Position numbers and translations under genes: made by a program. Below are positions 42,366 through 53,524 of a stretch of 64,000 nt of DNA, piece by piece. Origin of the DNA: Leptobrachium leishanense (lineage: Eukaryota; Chordata; Amphibia; Anura; Megophryidae); NCBI GenBank assembly GCA_009667805.1, contig CM019072.1, positions 39,425,519 to 39,489,518 of the forward strand, read 5' to 3'. The notes under the pieces were generated by a model. That model did no database searches. It worked only from the letters and a program-made list of their open reading frames with translations, and was not told the origin of the DNA. Numbering within the stretch: position 1 is the first letter of the stretch; every line of letters begins with the position of its first letter.

Positions 42366-44286
42366 GGGATGGCAAAGGGGAAGGAGAGAGACGGAGGGGA
42401 AGGAGAGAGACGGAGGGGAAGGAGAGAGATGGAGCGGAAGGAGAGAGACGGAGGGGAAGGAGAGGGAGGGAAGAAGACAGGGAGGGAGAGAAGGGCACTG
42501 GGAGAGAGGAGGACGAGGGGGAGGGACAGAGAGGAGACCGAGAGAAAGAAGGAGAAAGAGACAGAGAGAATGAGAAAGTGAGAGAAGTAGACAGGGAGGG
42601 AGGGACAGAGGGGAAAGAGAGAAACAGAAGAGACCGAGACAGAAAGGAGACCTAAAGGAGGAGACAGAGGGGGAGAGAGTGGAAGAGACACAGAGGGGAA
42701 GGAGAGAGTGGGAGAGAGACAGAGGGAAGGAGAGAGTGGGAGACATGGAGAGAAAAGGAGACAGAGGGGAGAGAGAGAGAAGGAGATGGGATGGGAGAGA
42801 AGTAGACAGAGAGGACGACACGTTAGAGGGAGGAGGGACAAAGAGAAACACAGAGGGGAGAGAGACAGAGTGGAAGGAGAAAGACAGAGAGGAGACCGAG
42901 AGAAAGAAGGAGAGAGGAAGACAGAGGAGAAACAGACAAAGGAGACAGACAGAGAAGGAGAAAGAGAGAATGAGAAAGAGACAAAGGATCAAGAGACAGA
43001 GAATGAAAGAAGAGACAGATAAGGAGAAAGACAGAAAGACAGAAGGAGAATGAGACAGAATGAGAGAGAGAGGTGAAAGAGAGAAAGGCAGAGAGGAGAA
43101 AGAAAGAGACAAGGAGAAGAAAGAAAGACAGAGAAAGAGGAGAAAGAAAGATAAAAAGAGAGAGAGAGGAGAAAGAGAGAGGAAAGAGAAAGAAAGAGAC
43201 AGAGAAGGAAAAAGAGACAGACAGGAGAAAGACACAGAGGAGAACCGTCTGTCTCCTCTCTGTTTCCTGTCTCTTTTTCCTCTGTCTCTATCTCCCGTCC
43301 GTCTCTCCCATCTGTCTCTTTCTCCCGTCTGTCTTTCTCCCGTCTGTCTCTTTCTCCCGTCTGTCTCCTTCTCCTGTCTCTGTCTCTTTCACCGTCTGTC
43401 TCCCGACACGGGAGAGGGAGGAGGGACAAAGAGAGACACAGAGGGGAGAGAGACAGAGTGGAAGGAGAAAGACAGAGAGGAGACCGAGAGAAAGAAGGAG
43501 AGAGAGAGACAGAGAAGACAGAGGAGAAACAGAGGAGAAACAGAGGAGAAACAGACAAAGGAGACAGAGAAGGAGAAAGAGAGAATGAGAAAGAGACAAA
43601 GGATCAAGAGACAGAGAATGAAAGAAGAGACAGATAAGGAGAAAAACAGAAAGACAGAAGGAGAATGAGACAGAAAGAGAGAGAGGAGAAAGAAAGAGAC
43701 AGAGAAGAAAGAAAGACAGAGAAAGAGGAGAAAGAAAGACAGAGAAAGAGGAGAAAGAAAGACAAAAAGAGAGAGGAGAAAGAGAGAGGAAAGAGAAATA
43801 AAGAGACAGAGAAGGAAAAAGAGACAGACAGGAGAAAGACACAGAGGAGAAAGAGACAAAGAGACTGAAAAGGAGAAAGAAAGACAGAGGAGAAAGACAG
43901 AAGGAGAAATAAAGAACGAAAGAGGCAAAGAGAGAGGAGAAAGACAGAGCGAAGGAGAAAGACAAAAGAGGAGAAAGATAAAGGGAAAGGAGCAAGATAC
44001 AAAGAAAGATAGAGGTGTAAGCGACACAGGAAATAGAGAGAGAGGAGAAAGAGAGAGAAGAGAGGAGAAAGACAGGAGAAAGAGAAGAGAGGAGAAAGAG
44101 ACAGGAGACAGAGAGAGGAAAAAGAGACAGAAAGAAAGAGAGCGAAGGAAAAAGAGGAGAAAGCAACAGAAAGACAGAGAAGAAAGACAGAAAGGAGAAA
44201 GAGACAAAAGAGGAGAATGATAAAGACAGAGGAAAAAGATAAAGAGAGAGGAGAAAGCGACACAGAGGAGAAAGAGAGAAGAGAGG
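42366..44286. repeat. GAGA-type polypurine tract with inner strand switch
   Basis: Almost pure A/G words (GAGAGACAGAGGAGAAAG) on the plus strand, except 43244-43405, where the pyrimidine strand is on top (CTGTCTCCTCTCTGTTTCC). Segments such as AGAGAAAGAAGGAGAGAG occur in both halves around 42900 and 43490. It runs straight into the assembly gap. Long open frames on both strands are compositional only. Confidence 0.9.
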
Positions 44287-44386
44287 NNNNNNNNNNNNNN
44301 NNNNNNNNNNNNNNNNNNNNNNNNNNNNNNNNNNNNNNNNNNNNNNNNNNNNNNNNNNNNNNNNNNNNNNNNNNNNNNNNNNNNNN
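44287..44386. other. Assembly gap, 100 N
   Basis: Exactly 100 N, a conventional placeholder for a gap of unknown size. It hides the left end of hAT copy 2 and the 3' end of its LINE. Confidence 0.98.
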
Positions 44387-45096
44387 GCGTACATGTGTAC
44401 AGTTGAAACTTTACAGACATTGGGCAGATCGTTTATGAATATTGTGAATAGCAGGGGGCCAAGTATCGAGCCTTGGGGTACACCGCACGTGACTGGGAGG
44501 GGAAGGGAAGTGCTGTCAGAAATGGACACAAATTGAGACCTATCAGACACATATGATTGGAACCAGGTTAATGTACTATCACCAATACCAGAGTTTTTAA
44601 GTTTTTGTAATAGGATGCCATGGTCTACTGTGTCAAAAGCCTTGGCAAAGTCAAGGAAGATGGCTCCAGTTAGATTTCCTTGTTCCATTCCCGCTTGGAT
44701 ATCATTACAAACTTTTAAAAGGGCAGTTGTAGTTCAATGGTTTGGACGAAAGCCTGATTGATCTGGGGTTAAATAGTTCTGATACTGATAATAATCACGT
44801 AATTGAGTGTAGACACATTTTTCCAGAATTTTTGACATTACAGGGAGCAGTGATATTGGGCGGTAGTTGGATACCAAAGTATTGTCTCCACTTTTATGGA
44901 TAGGTACCACCCTTGCAGTCTTCCAGAGTTTGGGTATGTATCCAGTCGCCAGTGATTCATTAATCAGGGTTGCGACAGGTTTTGCAATTGCTGGTGCACT
45001 GATTTTCAGCAGCATTGCTGGGATTTGATCAGGTCCAGACTGGTATTTCATTTTTTGGTTATGGAGAAGTTTAGTGATGGCACTGGCCTAAAACTG
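44387..45096 (-). pseudogene. Rex1/CR1-type LINE RT fragment in hAT copy 2
   Basis: Same RT as at 29683-31245, from the YADD region to the 5' junction. It keeps SILGPLLF where copy 1 has Asp. A one-base difference near 44733 (AGTTCAATGG for AGTTGAATGG in copy 1) creates a stop after FRPNH. At the hAT junction it lacks the 10-bp duplication GCACTGACAG present in copy 1 near 31230. Confidence 0.8.
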
Positions 45097-45364
45097 AATT
45101 TCTCTGGGTTACACAGGCCTGGTGCAATACTGGTTCAACGCTATGCCAATCACCGCTCAGAGTCCTGATTGGGCAAATTTTGCCCAATCATGGGCTCACA
45201 GAGCTAAGTCCCGCAGCACACTATATAATGTTTCCACGCACCGATTCTGCACGCATTTCAGAGGAGATTTCAAAGGAGATAGTTGTGTGTTTTTACTGCC
45301 GGTCTGCCACGCTACAGTGGGGGGGGGGGGGTCTGGGGAGTCTTATTTCTACCAAATATCAGGG

Positions 45365-45550
45365 AATTTAGGTGATGTGTGTCTTGTCACTGTGCCAGCA
45401 AGTTTTTTTGGGGCTCACTAATTTCTTTAAAACATTTGTGAATTTAGATGATCTGTGTCTTGTCACACATCCAGTACCATGCAGTATTTTGGGGCTCACT
45501 AATTTCTACAAAACAATTGTGAATTGAGGTGATCTGTGTCTCGTCACTGG
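45365..45550. repeat. 81-bp tandem repeat in hAT copy 2, about three units
   Basis: Same unit as 31510-31950, with centres at 45437 and 45518 and a diverged unit before them. Three units fewer than copy 1. Confidence 0.8.
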
Positions 45551-45655
45551 CTGCCAGCTATCAGTGTGTCTCACTGAGTTATACCAGAGTTCTTTAAATC
45601 TTTATACCAGAGTTGAATCAGAGTTCTGTATATATTAATCTATATATCACTCACC

Positions 45656-48600
45656 ATGTCTGAAAGAACAAAAAGGACAGGCAGACGCTCCCAGACACAG
45701 ATAGCCCCTGTGTCGGGAGGCTGTGCCTCTGGTCGTGGTGGACATGGTGCATCCTCTGCAGGGGCACGCTTGTCCTTTCTAACTGGTGCTGGCCGTCTTA
45801 AGCAGCAGCAACATACAGAGGACTTGGTGGATTGGCTAACCAGGCCATCCTCATCCTCCGAGTCCTCTGCCAGCCAGGCTTCTAGTGCTTTACAGTCCAC
45901 CTCAGCTGCCAAAGCATCTAATGCAGCCTCCATGTCCACAGCTACTCCTGCCGTAGCCTCGCTATCACACACGGAGGAGTCAACTGAATTGTTTGACTAC
46001 AATGAGAGTGACATGCTGCTTGAGGATGCGCAGCAAGTACGGTGCTCTGATTCAATCTCTGAGGTTGAGCAAGGGAGTATAATCAACCTAGAGGAAGGGG
46101 GTGCCAGTGGTGACACACAAATAACTGGCACTCGTGTTGCCCCAGCAGTTGCAGCATACTGCCAAATTGGCTCCAGTGATGAGGAGATAGGGGGTGAAGA
46201 TGACAATGATGATGAGGTCACTGACTCCACCTGGGTGCCAGATCAAACAGAGGAATTAAGTGAGGAAGAGGGGGAGGGGGAGGCACAGCAAACACGAGGC
46301 ACAACATCCTCTGTGACCAACCGTAGCTCTAGCCAGTCCAAGGCATCACATGTCAGAGTTGCTCCGGTGCAGAGCGCTGTTGTCTCAAAGAACACATGCA
46401 GGAACTCTGTTGTCTGGGAGTTCTTTAAGAAATGTGCAGTAGAGCGCAGCGTTGCTGTTTGTAATCTGTCAGATGAGGCTTAAGCGTGGGAAAGATACCG
46501 GACACTTGGGTACCATGTGCTTGAGGCGACATATGAACAAGTGCCACACATTCCGTTGGTGCAAAACTTTGCGTAGGTCCTCCTCCTCCTCATCTGTCTC
46601 TACCCCCACTGTATGTCCTGCCATGTCATTGCCTACAACCTCCACCGACAGGGATGATGCTACAGTAATGGATGTACCAGGTCCTTCCTCACAATGTGAC
46701 ATCATCCCAGTAGCTGAAGATTTGCGCAGTCAGATTACGTTGCCGCAGCTGCTGCAGCGAAAGAAAAAAAATATAGTCCCAGCCATCCCCAAGCACAGCG
46801 TCTAAAGGCCAGCTTAGCAAAATTACTCGCATTGCAGCTGCTGCCTTTCCAGCTTGTGGACTCTGCTCCCTTCCGTGAATTTGCTGAATGTGCTGTACCA
46901 CAGTGGCAGGTTCCAAAACGCCATTACTTTTCACGCAAGGCCATTCCAGCACTATACCAGCACGTGGAAGACAATATTATCCAGTCATTGGGAAAGGCAG
47001 TCAGCAGCAAGGTGCATGTGACTTTAGACACGTGGTCCAGCAAGCATGGACAGGGTCATTACATTTCCTTCACGGCACACTGGGTAACTCTGATTGCAGC
47101 AGTGATGGATCCAAGACGGGGCTCTGTGCTGGAGCTTGTTCATCCACCACGCCTCCAGAAAGCTGCTTGTATGAGGTCTGTCTGCTCCAACACCACCACC
47201 TCTTCCTCCTCCTCCTCCTTCTCTGTCTCTGGCGAAGTGGCAGTGAAACCGAAGCCTGACAGGGTCTACGCAATGGCTCAAGCAAAAAGATGCCATACTG
47301 TGCTTGAGCTGGTTTGTTTAGGGGACAGGAGCCACACCGGGTCAGAAATTTTGTCAGCTCTGCAGGGGCAGGTGCAGAGATGGTTAACACCACGCCAGCT
47401 TGAGCTGGGAATGATCGTCTGCGATAATGGCAGCAACCTTCTCTCCACCCTATGCAAGGGTAAATTGACACATGTACCATGCCTAGCACACGTACTAAAT
47501 CTGGTGGTACAGCGTTTCCTAACCAAGTACCCAGGGCTGCCAGAGCTCATCCATGCCAGAAAAGTCTGCAGCCACTTCAGACGGTCTTTCCCAGCAAGCG
47601 TTCGCCTGGCAGAAATTCAAAGAGAATTCCACCTTCCCACAAACCGTCTGATCTGTGGCATGCCCACCAGGTGGAACTCGACATTAGCAATGCTGCAGCG
47701 TCTGCACAAGCAGCAGAGGGCAAGTACCTGTGTGAGTATGGCACAAGGACAGGTTCAGGTCAACTTGTTTTTTTTCCCCCCGCAGTGGCTGATGATCAAG
47801 GATGCATGCACTGTACTGTCACCATTTGAGGAGGCAACGAGGATGGTGAGTAGGGACAGTGCATGCATCAGTGACACAATTCCTTTAGTGTTCCTGCTGG
47901 AGAACACTCTGTGGGGAATTATAGATGTGGCACTAGAGGCAGAGCAGCGGGAGGAAGAGGCCTTCCCTAGATCTCAAGGCCCCAGTCTTTACGCAGACAG
48001 CATTCCTGCGGGTCCTCAGATCAGACAGGAGATGGATGAGGAGGAGGATGAGGAGGAATATTTAAGTAGCGGGGGGCATTGGAGGTGGGGATTCCTCAAG
48101 AGAGGGTTTTGTGTGCCCAGAAACCCAAGGACTAGTACGTGGCTAGGAGGAGGAAGTGCACGATGCGGTCATCCTCATTGACCAGGAAGACTCGGAAACT
48201 AATGCCACCTCCAACCTACGCTGCATGGGCTCCCTTATCCTGCAAAGCCTGCTAAAGGACCCCAGGATTCGTGCTATCAAGGAGAGGGATCATTATTGGT
48301 TGGCAAGCTTTCTTGATCCATGATACAAGGGGAAGTTGCAGAGCTCATCCTGCCCTCACAGAGGGAGGACAGGATGAAAAAACTTGGACGCGTTAAAGCG
48401 ACACTTGTGTAACACCTTTACAGGCACTGGTAGGTTACCAAGTGATGACACAGGTGCTTCTGAGGCTGCGGTTGATCAGAGGAGGAGCGGTGAAAGGGGA
48501 AGCTTGACTGATGCCTTTTCCAATTTTTTTAGTCCACGACACCCAGGGACGTCAAATGTAGGCACCCATTGCCAGCGTCTTCACCATATGGTGCAGGACT

Positions 48601-48888
48601 ACCTAGGGGCCAGGACAGACCTGGATACCTTTCCAGAAGATGATCCACTGGCTTACTGGGTGTTGAGATTGAATCACTGGCCAGATCTTAGCCAATATGC
48701 TATCAGCTACTAGGTTGCCCTTCATCCAGCATGCTTTCTGAAAGTGCCGCTCCAGTGCCGCTGGAGGTTTTGTCACAGACAAAAGAGTGCGTCTGTCCAC
48801 CGACTCTGTAGACCGGCTGACATTTATAAAAATGAATCAGTCCTGGATCAGCAGCTATCAATCCCCTGATGCTAACGTAATGGAATAG
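45656..48888 (+). pseudogene. hAT transposase copy 2, frameshifted
   Basis: The same domain order as 32055-35295. The stretch 46832-48060 is open through the C-run (6 C at 47776-47781), joining the catalytic region with WLMIKDACTVLSPFEEATRM. It then breaks at a G-run (6 G near 48069-48075, one more than copy 1). Other breaks: the BED finger split near 46470 and the A-run near 46770, both shared with copy 1, plus deletions near 48320 and 48390 and a stop in LDP near 48320. The shared breaks show that the common ancestor was already inactive or used a spliced or different reading. Confidence 0.8.
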
Positions 48889-49288
48889 ATCGGGGATCTC
48901 TTCTGCCTTCACAAAACCTCCACCACTGCACTCTTCCACAATACCACAAAGGGGTTATGGTGTGAAGGCACTTGCTGCCACCAAAGGCACAATATTTGGG
49001 TGCACTGCCACTGACGCCTATATTACCAGATTCATATCATTTTAATATTGGACCGCAGGGTCCAACCCTGCACTCTTCCACAATACCACAGAGGGGTTAC
49101 GGTGTGACGGCACTGTTGCCGACACTAAAGGCCCAATTTTAAAGCACCTATTGTTACTTTCATCCAAAGCCTGCATAAGTTTCACCATAATTTAGCCAAG
49201 AAATCACTAAACTTGTTCTGTGTGTCCTAAAATGTCTCCTCTTTTTATACAGACTGCTGCCCCAAGCAGTTGTTTATGAATAGATTAA

Positions 49289-50520
49289 CCCTTTTGCTGC
49301 TGAGGCTTTTCCCGCCCCTGTGCTGAGGTCATTTTTACTATTTTTGCTCATCATGTTTAAACGTGTTTTGAAGGCTTATTTTAGTATATGACCCAGACAT
49401 ATTATATATCGTTCTTTCCGTCAGACTCGGCAGATTCAGAATATGTCATTATTATATGTACACATCATGACCTGTCTGTATATTATAACAAAAAATGCGA
49501 TAAAATATGATTTTTCAATAATTTACAATGTGTAAAGTGGTTTTTTTTCACATTTTAACATGCGAGCAATTGCGGTTATATTTTGTATGGGGTGCGCTTG
49601 TTAAAAAAATTAGAGATGGGGTCTCGTTAAAATTTTTTTGGGGAAAATTACACGATTTTTAACAAACGCACCGCATACAAAAATCGTTAGTGCAGCATCA
49701 TTGTTCACATTATAATTGAAATGGGAACAATATTGCTGCATTAACAAACCAGAAAAAAAGAAAAAAAAACTTGTTTATTTTTTTTTTTATAATTTTTTTT
49801 TAAAATATTTTTATTTAAAAAAATTTTTTTACTAACTTTTTTCACATTCGAGTTTGGTATTGTTGGAACGGCCATGCTCTGGCCGATCCAACAATACCAA
49901 ACTTTAACCCCTAGCTGCCGTGGATCGGGAGATAGGGGATTCATTGGAATCCCCTATCTCCACCATTGGTGGCAGTTAGGGGTTAACTCCAGGACTGGCG
50001 TCATCGTGCTATGCACGATGACGCCAGTCCTCAGGGGGAGTTCCCGGAGGCTTGGCCGACATCCATGATGTCGGCCAGCTCCGGGAAAGGATCTTGAACC
50101 GGCACTTTTCAGCGCCGATTCGTGATCCGGCTCCCCAGGGGTTAATGCCAGGTACCATTTGGAAGGGCAGGCTGTGCCCTTCCAAACGGTGCCTGGGTTA
50201 ACCCCCACAGCGCCGCCGATCGGGAGGGAGAGAGGTCCGAAGGACCTCCCCCCTCCCTTTCAGGCGCCTCCTCCGCACATGCGGGGGGGGGGGCGCCTGA
50301 ATTAGGTGTCATCGCGCCCCCGCAATGACACCTAATTAGCCCAGCGGCGGTTCCGGATGCTGGGCTGACATCAAGGATGTCAGCCCGCACCGGGGGGGCC
50401 AGCGATCGGCCGGAACCCGGCCGAACGCTGACCCCAAAGGCTGGACGCGCTCAGCGCGTCCACCGCATGGAACGTGACATGCGGTTGGACGCGCTGAGCG
50501 CGTCCACCGCAGCGAAGTGG
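49289..50520 (-). mobile_element. TTAA-flanked MITE in hAT copy 2, opposite orientation
   Basis: 1232 bp flanked by TTAA (49285-49288, 50521-50524). Reverse complement of 36393-37625 with moderate divergence. All hairpins are conserved as pairs, e.g. TTTGGTATTG.TGGA / TCCAACAATACCAAA at 49855-49903. Copy 1 has an empty TTAA at the matching place (TAGATTAAAGG near 36208). Confidence 0.85.
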
Positions 50521-50924
50521 TTAAATGAAAACCGTTTACCGTCATCTGAAATGTCATTTTTTGTTTTTAAATGTTTCTATACATTCTACAAATCCACCAC
50601 CTTACAGGCAGGTTATGGGGACCTCCTAGGCACGATATTTGAAGGAATTTTGTATTTTTATTTTTAACCCTTATTTCTTGGAAAACTCACTGTTCCTTTA
50701 AAAACTTTTTTTTTAAAACTTTTTGTCCTTGTTTCCTGTCCCCCAGGGCACTACCCGGACCCCCATACACCTTTTATGACAAATATCTTGCATATATGCC
50801 CTCTTGGAGGGCACTCTAAAATTCGAACTTTCGGGTCCCATTGACTTGCATTGAGTTTGAAATTGTTAGAGTTCGAATGCGAACCGAACACTGGGGTGTT
50901 CGGTTCATCCCTATTCATGATAAC

Positions 50925-51240
50925 CTTGTCCGTGGGTTTATACACAGTTCCTCCTCCCTGCTGGGGCAGGATTCTTTTTTGTATCTAAGAATTCTTACGT
51001 TGAGACTTCTCGGTGCGTCCTACATACATTTTCCCACATGGGCAAATCAGGATGTAAATGACATTATTGGAGAAGCAAATACGGGAGCATCTCAACAATA
51101 TATAAAAAAAAGGAGTTGATTCACTCGCAGTTTCAACATTACAAAGAAAAGCATAATAAAGACACGAGGAGCAGTTTTTTGCGATCCAACAGGTAGGAAA
51201 GGAACGGAGGGGTGGAGACTTCATCAATAAGATCAACAGA
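50925..51240 (-). pseudogene. Penelope-like GIY-YIG endonuclease fragment
   Basis: On the minus strand IYILICPCGKMYVGRTEK fits the GIY-YIG domain of Penelope-like retroelements (IY.L.C.CG..YVGKT), preceded by a Cys-rich linker (NCSSC...CSRIC). GIY-YIG nicks the target DNA. The reverse transcriptase is absent and the frame degrades after the motif, so it is a remnant. It lies directly beside hAT copy 2. Confidence 0.6.
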
Positions 51241-51535
51241 GTAGAGATTCATTTAAAAACACTAGCCTTAATCAAGATTTTGAGATGTCACTTCCTTTAC
51301 AGATACAAATATTATACATACAAATTTGGTTATTAATCTACACCTCACTTTTTCTAGAGATTACAATTTTCTATAAATCCCTCCTTTTTTTCCTCGCCCC
51401 CTCCTAATTGATTTTCTCCTCCTTTTCTCTCCTCCTTTTCTCTCCTCCTTTCTCCTTCCCTTCCCCCTCCTATTTTGAAATAATCTTTTCTGGCATAATA
51501 ATGCCTATAGACATAATTATAGAGCTAATATTATA
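51241..51535. other. No gene seen; pyrimidine-rich stretch
   Basis: TCTCCTCCTTTTCTC words at 51385-51470. No family recognised. Confidence 0.4.
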
Positions 51536-51900
51536 CTTATATAGCGCCATCATATTCCGCCGCGCTGATCAATGGGTATGATATAGACAGGGTTACAATA
51601 CATTGAGACTGAACAACATTTGAGGAACTGATACATGAGGAAACGAGGGCCCTATTCCTGTGGGAACTCACAATCTAGAAGGGTTGGGGGTGGAAACAAG
51701 AGGAGAGGACTGCAATGTAAGAGTGATGGGCTGGTTGAGGCAGTGATGTGTATTAGTGAGTTGGGTGTCAGACTTCCCTGTATAGGAATGTCTTATACGA
51801 GAGGGAGAGATGTAGGTAGTGGAGGTGTTGGTGGTACAGAGGCAGGAGTTCCATTTTAGGATGAATGCAGAGTTAAAGAGTAGAAGAGACAGGGAGCGCA
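51536..51900 (-). mobile_element. L2-type LINE 3' end, diverged
   Basis: TTATATAGCGCCATCATATTCCGC, then ACAGGGTTACAATACATTGA and GGGCCCTATTCCTG, all shared with 12930-13040. Coding part not retained clearly. Confidence 0.7.
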
Positions 51901-53453
51901 TTGTGCAGCAGTATGTGGACCTTGCACTTCCCTAATTCCAGCAGAGGGGAGGGGGAGATGGTGGCCAGAAAAACACTGCAGAGCTTGCATGGGAGAGACC
52001 AGAAGCCTATGATTAGTAAGAGTAATTAGAGAGAAGTGGAGACACCTGGAAAGGATGCCTGAAAAAAGAGGCCGGCCCTGGGTGGGGGGTGCATGGGGAA
52101 GGAGGGTGGGACTGATCAGTGTGGAAATGAAATTTGTCCCGTGTGTTTCTGTCTGGAAACAAGGAAATTAGTTCAGGTGAGTGTCTAGGTGTCAGAGGCC
52201 TTTCTAATGGGGGGGGGCACTAGTGAAAGACTAGCTACATATTCTATCTCAAAATGCCTGAATTTAGAGGATAATCAGCCAGAAATGAATAAATGCAGAC
52301 ACAAAATACAATTGCGATGATAGAATATTGCAGAATGTGATGGTGGCCATCGTGTTGAGATCTGGATTCCTGGGCTGTGATTGCAAAGATCTTGCTTGCA
52401 GGCTGATCAGTGTGGAAATGAAATTTGTCCCGTGTGTTTCTGGGCTATGATTGCAAGCTATTGCAAGCTATATCCAAATCCATTAATGTTAGATAGAATT
52501 TCCTTGAAGCAACCATTTATTTAATAATAGGGTCTTTACACAATATAGGCACATTTAATGAAGGGAAAAAAAACAATATCTTAAATAATTTTTTATTTTG
52601 AAGAGAAACAACATTATTTTAAATATATTTTTATATTGATGAGAAATAAACAGCATTAACATTAACCCCACCATTTAGGTACATTTTGGCACTTGGCACT
52701 TTCACTCGGATTTATTATTATTTCCTTTACACTATATGCATCTGGCACTTTAATTTTAACCCATAAAAAAGTATATATGGAGGAATTGCTCTTAATAAGT
52801 ATCACTATTGATAAACACATACAACTAGGATTTCCCCACATGAATTTATTAATATTCCCTTTGCACTATATGCATCTGGCACTTTAGTTTTAACCCATAA
52901 TAAATTATATATGGAGGGGTTATTACAATGAAGTAATACTATTGATAAGTACATGTCACTAGGATTTTCCTGGCACAGTTTCATTATAATAATTTATCAC
53001 TATATGGATCCCTAGGAAGGTCAATATAAACCTTAAGTCGTTTGGATACATCACCAGTGGGTATCGGTTGAATAAGAGTCGAAATACAGGATTTGGATTC
53101 TCTAAGACTAGAAAGCCTTCATTCCTTGACTGACTTATGCTAGAATAGGTGGCAAGAATGCAGCAATGTCAATAGAAAGGCAATTCGTCGGTTTAACTTT
53201 TACCTAAACTCAATTGTTTTAAACATAGTGTGCACAATTAAAGTAATTGGATGTATGTATATTCTCAAATTACAATGAGATGGTGGATTTCCCCAATCCC
53301 GGAATAAGCACTGAAAGGTATTTTAATATGATAGGTAGTTTTAATTCTTGCATTAGTGTGAAATCCCCTCTCCCATTTAAAGTGTCAAACCCTGCAAGTC
53401 TTTTACTTGCATAGGATGTTAGCATGTGGAATTTAGCCATTTCCTTTGTGTGC
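51901..53453. other. No gene; two local repeats
   Basis: A 40-bp direct repeat (52112-52151 and 52403-52442) beginning CTGATCAGTGTGGAAATG. A tandem pair of about 135 bp spans 52690-52960, with CACTATATGCATCTGGCAC near 52730 and 52865. The rest is AT-rich and unassigned. Confidence 0.55.
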
Positions 53454-53524
53454 AGGAAAGGCAGGGCCGGATTAAGAGCATCATGGCCTGGTGCTGAGGA
53501 TTTCGGTGGGCCTTTTTATAAATA

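Larger units (their letters stand above)
44387..50913 (+). mobile_element. hAT transposon copy 2 (left end in gap)
   Basis: Collinear with copy 1 from 30537 onward, including the same LINE. The right TIR reads TTCATCCCTA at 50904-50913 with flank TTCATGAT, different from copy 1, so the composite occupies a second site. The 81-bp repeats number about three here and the 139-bp repeats two. It carries its own TTAA MITE at another position and in the opposite orientation. Confidence 0.85.

Noticed and set aside
42302..44688. Several long frames rich in Ser/Leu or Arg/Glu/Lys
   Set aside because: Purine/pyrimidine bias removes stops; some run through the N gap.
52112..52442. Target-site duplication of an insertion (40-bp direct repeat)
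   Set aside because: Too long for known target duplications and no element ends adjoin it; more likely a local duplication.
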